From Spirochaeta cellobiosiphila DSM 17781 (lineage in GTDB: Bacteria; Spirochaetota; Spirochaetia; DSM-17781): 64,000 bases of DNA. Of the stretch, positions 34,867 through 44,691 are shown one piece after another (position 1 is the stretch's first letter; the number at the start of each line of letters is the position of its first letter). Under the pieces are notes generated by a model, which saw nothing but the letters and a program-made list of their open reading frames with translations, searched no databases and was not told the origin of the DNA. Both the position numbers and the translations under genes were made by a program. The stretch is taken from the NCBI RefSeq assembly GCF_000426705.1, contig NZ_KE384558.1, positions 62,001 through 126,000 of the forward strand. Reading direction: 5' to 3'.

Positions 34867-36354
34867 ATGAGTGTACGAGTACGTTATGCCCCTAGTCCAA
34901 CGGGCAAGCAGCATATCGGTGGTGTAAGAACTGCTTTATTTAATTATTTCTTTGCCAGAGCCCAGGGCGGGCAATTTATTCTTCGTATTGAAGATACGGA
35001 TCAGCAAAGGTTTAGTGAGGAGGCCTTACAGGATCTATATGATACTTTTGAGTGGTTAGACATTCATTGGGATGAAGGTCCAGATGTGGGCGGTCCCTAT
35101 GGTCCTTATATTCAATCCCAACGTTCTGATCTATATAAAAAGTATTGTGATCAGCTTATTGAAGAGGGCCATGCTTATCCTTGTTTCTGTAGTGCAGAAC
35201 GTTTGGATCAGGTGAGGGAAGAACAGAAGAAAGCAAAAAGCAAGATTCAAGGCTATGATCGACATTGTCGTGATTTAGATCCTGGAGAAGCAAAAAAAAG
35301 AATCGAAGAGGGTGAAGAACATGTCATCCGATTTAAGATACCTCTTGAAGGCAAGACTCATTTTGATGATTTGATCATGGGAACCATTAAACGGAAAAAT
35401 GAAGACATCAGTCCCGATCCGGTGATCATGAAATCTGATGGTCTGCCTACTTATCACCTGGCTAATATCATTGATGACCATCATATGAAAATAACTCATG
35501 TCCTAAGAGCTCAGGAGTGGATTCCCTCTGGTCCACTTCACGTTTTGTTATACAAGGCTTTTGGATGGGAGGCTCCTCAATTCTGTCATCTTCCTATGGT
35601 TATGGGTAAAGATGGTCAAAAGCTGTCTAAACGGCATGGGGCCACCTCTCTCATTCAATTCAGAGAAGGGGGATATCTTCCTGAAGCCATTATCAATTAT
35701 GTTGACTTGGTGGGATGGTCTTATGATGACAGTAGAGAGTTCTTTTCAAAAGAAGACCTGGAACAACTATTTACAATAGATAAAATAAACAAAGCCCCTG
35801 GGGTTTTTGATTATAAAAAACTGGATTGGTTTAACGGACAGTACATACGAAAAACACCAGAGTCAGAAGTTAAACCCCTGATTATGCCTTATCTACAAAA
35901 GGCAGGTATGGTCAGTAATCCTGTTACTTCTACTGAAGATCAGTTGATAGACTCCTGTATCCCTTTGATCCATGAAAGGATGAAGTTATTATCTGATTCT
36001 GTAAACCTTTTGAAATTCATTTTGACTGATGTCAACACTTGGACCATAGAAGATCTATTACCCAAAAAGGTTGAAGTTTCTGAGGTCATCACGATCCTTC
36101 AATCAGCAAAGGAAGCTTTGGCAGGATTCGAGAAGCGATCAGTAGAGGAAAATGAACAGGTATTTCATGATCTGGCCGAAGCCAAAGGGTGGAAGCTGGG
36201 CAACTTAATGATGCCTGTCCGTGTAGCAGTAACAGGTACCAAACAATCCCCTCCGCTTTTTGAAAGCATGATGCTCATTGGTTCTGATGTGACTATGAAA
36301 CGGATTGATGGGGCGCTAAAATTTTTACAAGATAATGAAAATGGAGATAACTAA
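34867..36354 (+). CDS. gltX: Glutamyl-tRNA synthetase
   Basis: 495 residues from ATG 34867, seven bases after GAAGG; an ATG at 34852 would include this site. Class I signatures: [20 protein letters not shown] (HIGH region) and [18 protein letters not shown] (KMSKS region). The zinc-binding cluster CFC then GYDRHC is present near residues 100-132. It charges tRNA-Glu (and possibly tRNA-Gln, depending on whether a GatCAB path exists, not visible here). First gene of a three-synthetase operon, 2 bases from glyS. Confidence 0.96.
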   Translation: MSVRVRYAPSPTGKQHIGGVRTALFNYFFARAQGGQFILRIEDTDQQRFSEEALQDLYDTFEWLDIHWDEGPDVGGPYGPYIQSQRSDLYKKYCDQLIEEGHAYPCFCSAERLDQVREEQKKAKSKIQGYDRHCRDLDPGEAKKRIEEGEEHVIRFKIPLEGKTHFDDLIMGTIKRKNEDISPDPVIMKSDGLPTYHLANIIDDHHMKITHVLRAQEWIPSGPLHVLLYKAFGWEAPQFCHLPMVMGKDGQKLSKRHGATSLIQFREGGYLPEAIINYVDLVGWSYDDSREFFSKEDLEQLFTIDKINKAPGVFDYKKLDWFNGQYIRKTPESEVKPLIMPYLQKAGMVSNPVTSTEDQLIDSCIPLIHERMKLLSDSVNLLKFILTDVNTWTIEDLLPKKVEVSEVITILQSAKEALAGFEKRSVEENEQVFHDLAEAKGWKLGNLMMPVRVAVTGTKQSPPLFESMMLIGSDVTMKRIDGALKFLQDNENGDN

Positions 36355-36356
36355 AT

Positions 36357-37709
36357 ATGGCAGATGGTAAAAACAATAAAGAAGTAACACTAGCCAAATT
36401 AACTTCTTTAAGTAAGAGACGCGGTTTTGTATTTCAATCGAGTGAAATCTATGGTGGTCTTAATGGCGCCTGGGATTACGGTCCCTTAGGTATAGCTCTT
36501 AAGAATAATATTCAGAAGTTCTGGTGGAAGGAAATGACCCAGCTTCATGATAATATTGTTGGATTAGATGCTGCCATCTTAATGCACCCACGAACTTGGG
36601 AAGCTTCTGGTCACGTGGAAGGATTTAATGATCCCATGGTTGACTGTAAGGAATGTAATGCGAGATTCCGAGCTGACCATATAGATTTAAGTGCTCCCTG
36701 TCCTAATTGTGGCAATAAGGATAGCTTCACCGAACCACGTGATTTTAACCTCATGCTTAGTACCAACTTAGGTCCTGTTCGTAATGAAAACTCTAAAGTG
36801 TATCTCAGGCCAGAAACAGCCCAAGGGATCTTTGTTAACTTCAAGAATGTGGAAAACACTAGCCGATTAAAACTTCCCTTTGGTATTGCCCAGGTAGGTA
36901 AGGCTTTTAGAAATGAAGTAACGACCAAATCTTTTATCTTCCGAACTTGTGAGTTCGAACAGATGGAAATGCAATATTTTGTTAAGCCAGGAACGGATGA
37001 AGAGTGGTTCCCTTATTGGAAAGAAAAAAGAATGGCTTACTATGATAAGTTAGGTATTAATAATAAAAAGCTTCGTTTCCATGAACATGGTCCCGATGAA
37101 TTAGCTCATTATGCTAAGGGTGCTTTTGATATTGAATATGAGTTCCCTATGGGATGGCAGGAATTAGAAGGGATTCACTCCCGAACAGACTTTGACCTTA
37201 GTCGTCATGCCGAGTTCTCTGGTAAGAAGAAAGACTGTACTTATCGGGATCCTGAGACTAATGAAGTCTTTATTCCTTATGTCATTGAGACTTCTGTTGG
37301 TTTGACTCGAACTGTTCTTATGTGTTTATCCGATGCTTATGAAGAAGAGGAAATCGCCGAAGGGGATGTGAGAACGGTACTTCACTTCCATCCTGCTATC
37401 GCGCCTTTAACCGTAGCGGTTCTTCCTCTTGTGAAGAAAGATGGATTAGCTGAACTGGCTAAGGAAATCGAATTGGAACTAAGAGAAGACTTTGCCACTT
37501 TCTATGATCAAAGCGGTGCCATTGGTAAGAGATATCGACGTCAAGATGAGATTGGTACTCCTTTCTGTCTTACTGTGGACTATGATACGAAGGAAGATCA
37601 GACCGTTACTCTTCGATTCAGAGATTCTATGGAACAGGTTCGTGTTCCTATTAGTGAATTATCTAATCGTATCAGAAGTGAAATCAAGAATTACAAGAGA
37701 GAATTTTAA
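36357..37709 (+). CDS. glyS: Glycyl-tRNA synthetase, single-chain alpha2 type
   Basis: 450 residues, class II. N-terminal [20 protein letters not shown] and [16 protein letters not shown] are the eukaryote-like GlyRS signature, not the bacterial alpha/beta heterotetramer. A zinc ribbon CKEC...CPNC spans about residues 97-120. Motif 2 and 3 regions are seen as [20 protein letters not shown] and [15 protein letters not shown]. The C-terminal anticodon domain begins near 345 ([11 protein letters not shown]-like stretch). It charges tRNA-Gly. Its stop overlaps the tyrS start by one base. Confidence 0.96.
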   Translation: MADGKNNKEVTLAKLTSLSKRRGFVFQSSEIYGGLNGAWDYGPLGIALKNNIQKFWWKEMTQLHDNIVGLDAAILMHPRTWEASGHVEGFNDPMVDCKECNARFRADHIDLSAPCPNCGNKDSFTEPRDFNLMLSTNLGPVRNENSKVYLRPETAQGIFVNFKNVENTSRLKLPFGIAQVGKAFRNEVTTKSFIFRTCEFEQMEMQYFVKPGTDEEWFPYWKEKRMAYYDKLGINNKKLRFHEHGPDELAHYAKGAFDIEYEFPMGWQELEGIHSRTDFDLSRHAEFSGKKKDCTYRDPETNEVFIPYVIETSVGLTRTVLMCLSDAYEEEEIAEGDVRTVLHFHPAIAPLTVAVLPLVKKDGLAELAKEIELELREDFATFYDQSGAIGKRYRRQDEIGTPFCLTVDYDTKEDQTVTLRFRDSMEQVRVPISELSNRIRSEIKNYKREF

Positions 37710-38983
37710 TGTCTGAATTATTAGAAAAAGCATCCCAATTGGATTTAGATCCAGGTTTGAAGAGTCTCCTGGAAAGGGGATTCCTCCAACAATGTACAGA
37801 TATTGAAGGATTGAACAAGAAGATGAAAGAAGGTCCTGTGACCTTCTATTCCGGCATTGATCCTACGGGTCCCAGTGCTCATGTGGGGCATATGGTTCCT
37901 ATTTTTGCCATGACTCATCTTAAGAATGCGGGACATAATCCTATCCTTCTTATAGGGGGAGGGACGGCCCGTTTAGGTGATCCTTCTGGTAAGACAGAAA
38001 TGCGTAAGATGCTTAGCTATGAGGATATAGCTAAGAATGGGGAAGCCCAAGCTGCCCAACTCAAGAACTTCATTAGCTTTGATGATGGTTCTGGTAAGTT
38101 GATGAATAATGCAGATTGGTTGGCGAATCTTAATTATATTGATTTCTTACGTGAGATTGGTAGTCAGTTCTCTGTTAACCGTATGTTGACTTTTGAAGCT
38201 TATAAACAACGAATGGAAACAGGTTTGTCCTTTGTGGAATTCAACTACCAATTGCTCCAGTCTTATGACTTCCTGGAATTAAATCGACAAGAAAATTGTC
38301 ATCTTCAGATTGGTGGTGATGATCAGTGGGGTAATATTGTTGCTGGTATTGATTTGATCAGACGAATGGAAAGTAAAGAAGTCTTTGGTCTTACCTTTCC
38401 TTTGATCACACGAGCTGATGGTAAGAAAATGGGTAAATCAGAGAAGGGCGCTATCTTCCTTAATCCTGATATGTGTCCCATCTTTGACTTCTTCCAATAC
38501 TGGCGTAATGTTGATGATAGAGATGTTAAGAAGTTCCTTAAATTATTCACCTTCTTGTCATTAGAAGAGATTGAAACTCTCACAGCTGGAACAGAAGCAA
38601 AGGATATTAATAGAGCCAAGGAAATCCTGGCTTTTGAATATACCAAATTGATCCACGGTGAGGAAGAAGCGCAAAAAGCCTTAGATGGTGCACGTGCTGC
38701 CTTTAGTCAAGGGGGCGCCGGTAGCAAGGAAGGTATGCCTTCTGGTGAATACTCCCAGGCTCAAATACAAGCCGGTATTAATATTATGGATCTATTCACA
38801 GAAGTGGGCTTATGCCAATCCAAGAGTGAAGCTAGACGTTTAGTACAACAGAACGGCGCTGCTATCAATGGAGAGAAGTATAACAATATTGATTATGTGG
38901 TGAATGATTCTCATATAGATGAAGAAGGGGATATCATTCTTAAAGCTGGTAAGAAACGTTTCTTTAGAATTATTGTTAAATAA
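37709..38983 (+). CDS. tyrS: Tyrosyl-tRNA synthetase
   Basis: 424 residues, class I. GIDPTGPSAHVGHMVP carries the HIGH-equivalent HVGH; the KMSKS loop is KKMGKSEKGAIFL. Tyr-binding segment FNYQLLQSYDFLELNRQE and QIGGDDQWGNIVAGIDLI are intact. A C-terminal S4 RNA-binding domain (about 355-420) has GLCQSKSEARRLVQQNGAAI. Start ATG 37709 overlaps the glyS stop (TAATG). A strong terminator follows. Confidence 0.96.
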   Translation: MSELLEKASQLDLDPGLKSLLERGFLQQCTDIEGLNKKMKEGPVTFYSGIDPTGPSAHVGHMVPIFAMTHLKNAGHNPILLIGGGTARLGDPSGKTEMRKMLSYEDIAKNGEAQAAQLKNFISFDDGSGKLMNNADWLANLNYIDFLREIGSQFSVNRMLTFEAYKQRMETGLSFVEFNYQLLQSYDFLELNRQENCHLQIGGDDQWGNIVAGIDLIRRMESKEVFGLTFPLITRADGKKMGKSEKGAIFLNPDMCPIFDFFQYWRNVDDRDVKKFLKLFTFLSLEEIETLTAGTEAKDINRAKEILAFEYTKLIHGEEEAQKALDGARAAFSQGGAGSKEGMPSGEYSQAQIQAGINIMDLFTEVGLCQSKSEARRLVQQNGAAINGEKYNNIDYVVNDSHIDEEGDIILKAGKKRFFRIIVK

Positions 38984-38990
38984 ATAAGAG

Positions 38991-39029
38991 AAAAGCTGTT
39001 ACAAGTATTAGATTGTAACAGCTTTTTTT
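38991..39029 (+). terminator. Intrinsic terminator after tyrS
   Basis: AAAAGCTGTTACAA (38991-39004) pairs perfectly with TTGTAACAGCTTTT (39013-39026) around 8 bases, and a run of seven T (39023-39029) follows. The A-rich foot may let it also serve the convergent MCP gene. Confidence 0.9.
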
Positions 39030-39044
39030 AGTATAGGCTGTGTC

Positions 39045-40877
39045 CTAATTTAGTTTAAATCCCCTAACGTCTGTATCCAAATGATTGATCTTTTCCTGGT
39101 TGGATATGTTAAGTTTCTTTATATTATTCATAGCATCGTTTATTTCTTGAACACCTAATTCTATTTCTTTTATTCCCAGTGTTGCCTCATCAGATATTTG
39201 ATCCAGTATACGCATGGTTTCTTGAATATCCTTACTTTGATCATCTATGGATTGGGATTCGTTACGAATGGCTTTTATCATCTCAGTGCCTTCGGAGGTA
39301 GATTTCAGTATTCTTTGACTTCCCTGGGATAGTTCAGACATGTTTTCAATGATCTCTGTTAAGGCTTCTGTTAGCTGATCGGCAGTCTCTTTGATTTGTT
39401 CAAACACATCGAAGCTTGTATGTGCTGCTTCTTGGGCCATTTTGATTTGTTCGATCATTCCTAATAGGGAATTATCTATTTGAACAGCATTCTCCGATGT
39501 GTTTTCTGCTAATTTACGGATTTCTTCAGCTACTACGCTAAATCCCCTTCCGGCTTCCCCTGCATGGGCGCTCTCTATTGCGGCATTCATGCTTAAGAGG
39601 TCTGTCTGCTGGCTTACGGCTTTTATCAAGCTAGTGATTTCGAGCAAACTGTCTATCTCTTTAGCAACATCAGTAATGATCTGATTTGTATTGGCTACTT
39701 TTTCACCGCCCAGATTTACTACGTTCTTTAACTCCATAGCCTGTTCTTTTCTTTCACTACCTAAACGGGCTATGCTTTTGATAGAGGCATCCATCTCTTC
39801 TATTGAGGCGGATGTATCATCATTTCGATTCGATTGTTCATAGGTTTTGTCACTAAGCCTGTCAATGTTAGTGGAGATTTGTTTGATAGAGGTGAAGTTG
39901 GATTTAACACTTACATGAATCCGTTCAATTAATGTTTTGATAGAGCTAATATTCTTCCCTATTTGATTAAGGGCTACGGATGTCTCCTCTGTGGCGCCAG
40001 ATATATCTTCCCCGTGAGATCTAATATCCGTACTGGCTATTTGGGTGGCTCCAAAGAAATCTTTCAGGGAACCAATGAGACTGTTTAAATCCTTGGCTGT
40101 ATTACTAACTTCATCCTTACCTTTCAATTCTATATCAAGAGCCAGATTTTTCGATGAGACTTCTTTCATAGCGTCTTCCATTAAACGTAGTCTTTGACTT
40201 AAGGAAGAGGCAAACCTTATTCCTGCCAGAATCGATAAAAAGGATAGAAAGATAAAAGAACCAACAGAAATATATAAGAATATCTGTTGTATCTTGTTGA
40301 TTTCAGTGTCTACATAGTTTCTTGTCTCCGTTACAATCTCGATTCCTGTTTCAAAGAAAACCAGGACAGATTGGATCTGATTATTAAGAACACTGAAAGA
40401 CAAAGCGGCCATAGTTCCTATGTCCTCATTCATTAGCAAGGTGACCGTTTTTAGGTCTGTAGTTTGCATTTTAAGTAACACGTCTGATGTTTCCAAATCA
40501 GCAAAATTGGTTTCGATTGTATCTAGTTTATTTTCAATGTTGCCATAAAGCCGGGGAATCCCTTCTAGTTTTTTTTGTGTTTCTTCTCTTAACAGTCTAC
40601 GCCCGGGATGAGTTTCCAGAATCAACAAACTGTTCTCCAAACGCTGACGTGCTTCCTTTTCACGTTCTTTTACTTTTACATAACCACTTCTACTGTTGAT
40701 CAAATCGTTAGTCGACATTCTTAGATTTTGCCAATCAGCTATGTTTTTACTTAATTCTAATTGGAAGTCTTTGAGTTGCCCAACCAAAACTTGATCCACT
40801 ATCTGTATCAAAGATATAACTAACATTCCAAATATAAATATGCTGGAAAAGCCGATGAGCTTTGATTTGATACGCAT
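39045..40877 (-). CDS. Methyl-accepting chemotaxis protein with helical periplasmic domain
   Basis: 610 residues, ATG 40877 after GGAGG. TM1 about 7-28, a helical periplasmic region (about 30-190) without cache motifs, TM2 about 195-220, HAMP (about 222-275), then signalling helices. The tip reads [20 protein letters not shown] and [20 protein letters not shown]. It differs from the MCP at 21291 in sensor type, so it should detect another cue. It is minus-strand, convergent with tyrS and divergent from the gene at 40976. Confidence 0.95.
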   Translation of the reverse strand: MRIKSKLIGFSSIFIFGMLVISLIQIVDQVLVGQLKDFQLELSKNIADWQNLRMSTNDLINSRSGYVKVKEREKEARQRLENSLLILETHPGRRLLREETQKKLEGIPRLYGNIENKLDTIETNFADLETSDVLLKMQTTDLKTVTLLMNEDIGTMAALSFSVLNNQIQSVLVFFETGIEIVTETRNYVDTEINKIQQIFLYISVGSFIFLSFLSILAGIRFASSLSQRLRLMEDAMKEVSSKNLALDIELKGKDEVSNTAKDLNSLIGSLKDFFGATQIASTDIRSHGEDISGATEETSVALNQIGKNISSIKTLIERIHVSVKSNFTSIKQISTNIDRLSDKTYEQSNRNDDTSASIEEMDASIKSIARLGSERKEQAMELKNVVNLGGEKVANTNQIITDVAKEIDSLLEITSLIKAVSQQTDLLSMNAAIESAHAGEAGRGFSVVAEEIRKLAENTSENAVQIDNSLLGMIEQIKMAQEAAHTSFDVFEQIKETADQLTEALTEIIENMSELSQGSQRILKSTSEGTEMIKAIRNESQSIDDQSKDIQETMRILDQISDEATLGIKEIELGVQEINDAMNNIKKLNISNQEKINHLDTDVRGFKLN

Positions 40878-40975
40878 GATGCCTCCTCACTTTTCTGTAT
40901 ACAATATGATAGAGGGAAAATAGGAATATCACAATCAATTTGTTCTTTTGTCTTACTTAGGGTAATTTCTATAGT

Positions 40976-42106
40976 ATGGACATTAAACTATTTCATTCAA
41001 TTAACGACATTGATGAATCTGATTGGATTCTTCTCCAGAAAGAGGCGACCCCCTTCTTTCAGTATCACTGGCTTCACAAATTAGAGCAGGTAGGACTTCT
41101 TCATTTCCATAATGGATGGAAACCTATATTTGTAACAGCATGGGAGGATGATGTTCTTGTCGCTTGCCTCTGTCTTTATGAAAAAAAGCATAGCCAGGGA
41201 GAATTTGTTTGGGACTATGCCTGGGCAAATGTGGCTCAGCAGATAGGTGTGAGTTATTATCCCAAGCTGGTGGGAACCCAGGCTTTTACAGCTTCACCAG
41301 GAACTGCCATTCTTATTAAGTCACAGGAATATTCTGAGGTCAGGAATTTATTAATAGATAAGGCTAAGTCTCTGCTTACAGAGAGAGGATACCCTTCTCT
41401 TCATTTATTATGGTGGAAAGCTGATCAGGAACCACCTCAGGGTGACTTTGTGGAATGGACTCATCAGTATTTTCTATGGTCCAACCAGAACTATGGAAGT
41501 ATGGAAGATTTTCTATATAAGTTTAAAAAGAATCAAAGGCGTAATATTCAAAAAGAGTTGCGTACTGTTCAGGAGGCTGGTATTCAATTTCAAATCCTCA
41601 CTGAAGAAGATCTTACTCCTGAAATATTAGAGTTCATCTGGGACTGTTATTATATAACTAATGAAAAATTTGGTCCCTGGGGTGCCCTTTATTTAAGTAA
41701 AGAGTTTTTTATGAGCTTAGGTGATGGTTTAGTCAAAGGGATAAGAGTCTTCGTAGCTCAATTGGATGGTCGTAATATTGCTATGTCTCTGCTCTTTGAA
41801 GATAATAATTGTCTTTATGGTCGATATTGGGGGACTTTGGAATATCATGATTGTCTTCATTTCGTTCTCTGTTATTATGAACCTATTAGGTATTGTATCC
41901 AGAAGGGCATTTCTTCTTTTGATCCGGGAATGGGATCTCCCCATAAAGCACGTAGAGGTTTTTCCAGTCATCATGTATCAAGCTATCATTATTTTACTAA
42001 TCCTTTAATGCAGCAGATTATGGCTAAATACATACCTCAGATCAATGAAGAAACTGATGAGGAGATCCAGATTTTGAATAATCGAATTCCCTGGAAAGAA
42101 AAGTAA
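40976..42106 (+). CDS. COG3146/DUF482-like acyltransferase (GNAT/FemAB-like)
   Basis: 376 residues. Matches the COG3146 pattern: FFQYHWLHKLEQVGLLH, GWKPIFVTAWEDDVLVACLC, LYEKKHSQGEFVWDYAWANV and YYPKLVGTQAFTASPGTAIL. C-terminal Asp/Gly-rich signature is SFDPGMGSPHKARRGFSSHH. The family is predicted to have two GNAT-like folds as in peptidoglycan FemAB enzymes; no substrate is established. A TATAGT hexamer directly abuts the ATG and there is no ribosome site, so initiation here is unusual. Confidence 0.85.
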   Translation: MDIKLFHSINDIDESDWILLQKEATPFFQYHWLHKLEQVGLLHFHNGWKPIFVTAWEDDVLVACLCLYEKKHSQGEFVWDYAWANVAQQIGVSYYPKLVGTQAFTASPGTAILIKSQEYSEVRNLLIDKAKSLLTERGYPSLHLLWWKADQEPPQGDFVEWTHQYFLWSNQNYGSMEDFLYKFKKNQRRNIQKELRTVQEAGIQFQILTEEDLTPEILEFIWDCYYITNEKFGPWGALYLSKEFFMSLGDGLVKGIRVFVAQLDGRNIAMSLLFEDNNCLYGRYWGTLEYHDCLHFVLCYYEPIRYCIQKGISSFDPGMGSPHKARRGFSSHHVSSYHYFTNPLMQQIMAKYIPQINEETDEEIQILNNRIPWKEK

Positions 42107-42143
42107 ATTCTATTTGCTATCTGTCTTATAATTTCTTACCTTC

Positions 42144-43022
42144 ATGCTTATGAAATCAATAATGCGTGTTGAAAATTTAGTAAAGCGTTATCCCGGTGTG
42201 GATGCCGTTAAGGGAGTTAGTTTTGAGATTCCCGAGGGTATTTGTTTTGGTTTATTAGGTCCGAATGGAGCAGGCAAAACAACGACGATTGAAATGATGG
42301 AAGGAATACTTAGTCCTACAGAGGGGACTGTATTCTTTAGAGATAATCCTATTGGTCAGAGATTTAAGGAAAATGTGGGAATTCAATTCCAGAATACTGC
42401 TCTGCCCGAGTTTATTACGGTCAAAGAAACCATTGAGATGTTTAGAGCCTTCTATCCTCATCCTCGGTCCCTTGAGGAAATCATAGAGATTTGTTCATTG
42501 CAGGATATTTTGGATAGGGATAATCAAAAATTATCCGGAGGACAGCGTCAGCGTATGCTTCTTGGTTTAGCTCTTATCCCTCATCCTGAGATGATATTTT
42601 TAGATGAGCCCACCACAGGTTTAGATCCTGCCGCCAGACGTAATTTCTGGTCTCTAATCGAAAAGGTAAAAGCGGAAAAAACCTCAGTTCTTTTGACAAC
42701 TCATTATATGGATGAGGCTCAAGTCCTGTGTGACCAGATAGCCATTATGGACCATGGAACAATATTGGAAATTGATACGTCAGAGGCTCTATTGGATAAG
42801 TATTTCAAAGGGGCTCTTGTAAAGGTTCCCCATCAAGGGATAACCATTGATATTCCTAATGCCGAAATCAATGGAGATTATGTGGAAATCATTTCTAATA
42901 ATTTGGATGAAACCATGAAACAATTGCTGGGCCTCAACGTCAATTTGGAAGGCCTTAGTATTCACAAACCGAATTTAGAAGATCTTTTTATTAAATTAAC
43001 AGGGTCTTCTTTAAGAACATAA
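42144..43022 (+). CDS. ABC-2 type transporter ATP-binding protein
   Basis: 292 residues (internal ATGs at 42150 and 42162 possible). Walker A LLGPNGAGKTTTIEMM, signature KLSGGQRQRMLLGLALI, Walker B MIFLDEPTTGLDP and switch LLTTHYMDEAQ are complete. The C-terminal 80 residues resemble the regulatory tail of drug/polysaccharide exporters of the CcmA/NodI group. It powers the membrane protein encoded 11 bases downstream. No ribosome site; TATAAT lies at 42127-42132, 11 bases before the ATG. Confidence 0.93.
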   Translation: MLMKSIMRVENLVKRYPGVDAVKGVSFEIPEGICFGLLGPNGAGKTTTIEMMEGILSPTEGTVFFRDNPIGQRFKENVGIQFQNTALPEFITVKETIEMFRAFYPHPRSLEEIIEICSLQDILDRDNQKLSGGQRQRMLLGLALIPHPEMIFLDEPTTGLDPAARRNFWSLIEKVKAEKTSVLLTTHYMDEAQVLCDQIAIMDHGTILEIDTSEALLDKYFKGALVKVPHQGITIDIPNAEINGDYVEIISNNLDETMKQLLGLNVNLEGLSIHKPNLEDLFIKLTGSSLRT

Positions 43023-43033
43023 AGGGTAACGAT

Positions 43034-44041
43034 ATGAAGAAATTTTATGCCATATTCAAGGCACGAACTATGGAATATGTGAGAGATCGCGGCTCCCTTA
43101 TGTGGAATCTGGCCTTTCCTTTTTTATTGGTAATTGGTTTTGCTATAGCTTTTGGACGAGGTGATGATGCTCTTTTTAAAGTGGGTGTTATGCATGGAGT
43201 GTACTCCACCAGTTCCTATGAATTAGATACTATTTTGGATAACCCTGCCATGGAAGTTATTGACTACCATGAACCTGTTGATGTGGTTTTACGAAAATTA
43301 CAGCAACATCAGATTGATTTAATTATAGACTTTGATAACCAAATGTATTACTTGAATAATGAAGCCAATTCCTCTTTTATTTTGGAACCCCTTTTAGAGA
43401 AAGCTTATCCTTCATTTCATAGGGAGCAAGTGGCGGGAAAGGCTGTTCGTTATGTCGATTGGCTAGTGCCGGGAATCATTGCCATGAGTATGCTGTTTAG
43501 TTGTCTCTATGGTGTTGGATTTGTTATCGTCCGTTATCGTAAGAATGGTGTTCTTAAACGATTAAAGGCAAGTCCTATTAATCCTTTCACTTTTGTGTCA
43601 GCTCAGATGGCAAGCCGTTTTATTATTGTCTTTTTAACATCGGTGTTTGTCTTTGCTGGTACCAATTTATTCCTTCATTTTTCTGTGGTTGGATCTTACC
43701 TCTGGCTAGTTGTTGTTTTAAGTCTTGGCATTCTCTGTATGATTTCTATGGGACTTATTTTTGCAGCCCGAATTAAGAATGAAGAATTGGCCGGTGGTCT
43801 AATTAATTTGGTGACCTTCCCAATGATGATATTTTCCGGTGTATTCTTCTCCCTGGAAGGAACACCTGTCTTTATTCAGAAAGCGGCGCAATTTTTTCCT
43901 TTGACACATTTTCTGACAGCCACCCGTGCCGTCATGATTGACGGCGCAGGTTTCTATCAAATTTGGCCACAACTGCTTATCTTATCAATTATGACCTTGG
44001 TTTTCTTAGGAATTTCCTCCCTTTTCTTTCGTTGGGAGTGA
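43034..44041 (+). CDS. ABC-2 type transporter permease
   Basis: 335 residues. One N-terminal helix (about 22-42), a long extracytoplasmic loop (about 43-150), then five helices (from WLVPGIIAMSMLFSCLYGVG onward). The core motif RLKASPINPFTFVSAQMASR and NLVTFPMMIFSGVFFSLEG is typical of ABC-2 permeases. Partner of the ATPase just upstream; exports drugs, lipids or polysaccharide, substrate unknown. Its last 36 bases overlap the convergent M23 peptidase gene. Confidence 0.92.
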   Translation: MKKFYAIFKARTMEYVRDRGSLMWNLAFPFLLVIGFAIAFGRGDDALFKVGVMHGVYSTSSYELDTILDNPAMEVIDYHEPVDVVLRKLQQHQIDLIIDFDNQMYYLNNEANSSFILEPLLEKAYPSFHREQVAGKAVRYVDWLVPGIIAMSMLFSCLYGVGFVIVRYRKNGVLKRLKASPINPFTFVSAQMASRFIIVFLTSVFVFAGTNLFLHFSVVGSYLWLVVVLSLGILCMISMGLIFAARIKNEELAGGLINLVTFPMMIFSGVFFSLEGTPVFIQKAAQFFPLTHFLTATRAVMIDGAGFYQIWPQLLILSIMTLVFLGISSLFFRWE

Positions 44042-44509
44042 ACTTAGAAACTGAAGTGGATCTGTTAAATACTCAAAATGCAGGTGATCACCGGTAGCCA
44101 TACCGGTGGCTCCCTGTATTCCTATGACTTCACCGGCATCAACTTTTTGACCTTCTTTAACGAAGGTCTTTTTCATATGGGCATAGAGGCTAAGATGTCC
44201 ATTCCCGTGATCAATAACAACCATGCCTCCATAAGTAGGATGACCTTTGAAATACCCATTGGGAGCAGGCCAGTGTTCCACTACAACTCCTGGTAATACT
44301 GCCTTTATAGGGGCATTAGGTGGACCAACTATATCTATCCCTCTATGTAGTTTTAATCCTTCTCCTCTTCCTCCCATAACGGGTTCTCTGTAGCCAAAAT
44401 TACTGGAAATGACAAATTTGTCTAATGGAAAGGATGCTTCCTGAGCTTGAACGCTCAAAATTGTGAAAATAGTAAACAGCACTGCTGTTACGCTGATTCG
44501 TTTCAGCAT
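44006..44509 (-). CDS. M23-family peptidase (LytM-like endopeptidase)
   Basis: 167 residues with a signal peptide ending near SVQAQEASF. The LytM zinc site is complete: His and Asp in LKLHRGIDIVGP, then LYAHMKK and HLHFEYL. The family cleaves peptide cross-links in peptidoglycan, or acts as a scaffold when the site is lost; here it looks active. Short, with no LysM or coiled coil. Its gene end overlaps the permease gene by 36 bases in opposite orientation. By pathway it could work with the LpoB-like and bactofilin proteins, but that is only inference. Confidence 0.93.
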   Translation of the reverse strand: MLKRISVTAVLFTIFTILSVQAQEASFPLDKFVISSNFGYREPVMGGRGEGLKLHRGIDIVGPPNAPIKAVLPGVVVEHWPAPNGYFKGHPTYGGMVVIDHGNGHLSLYAHMKKTFVKEGQKVDAGEVIGIQGATGMATGDHLHFEYLTDPLQFLSSLPTKEKGGNS

Positions 44510-44679
44510 AAAGACTCCTCGAGTTGAATAAAAATTTGAGGTCTTTGTTTGTAAAGATTATTAAGACAAGAAGATGTGAGACCTGAGCTGGACTAATTTA
44601 ATAAAGTTGCAGGAAAAAAGCTAGTCATAAATCATGCAATCCTACTAAATTGTTCCTGTTAATGACGTAAATGCTGATA

Positions 44680-44685
44680 TATAAT
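44680..44685 (+). promoter_or_regulatory. -10 element, probable leaderless start of GH20 gene
   Basis: Perfect TATAAT followed by 6 bases and the ATG at 44692; no Shine-Dalgarno. The gap 44510-44691 otherwise shows no clear signal. Confidence 0.45.
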
Positions 44686-44691
44686 AGGCTC

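Noticed and set aside
40970-40975. Leaderless start of the gene at 40976
   Set aside because: TATAGT touches the ATG, so transcription would begin inside the gene; probably a chance match.
44514-44552. tRNA-like or structured RNA before the GH20 gene
   Set aside because: The inverted repeat AGAC..CTC/GAGGTCT is short and bulged; no cloverleaf or T-loop sequence.
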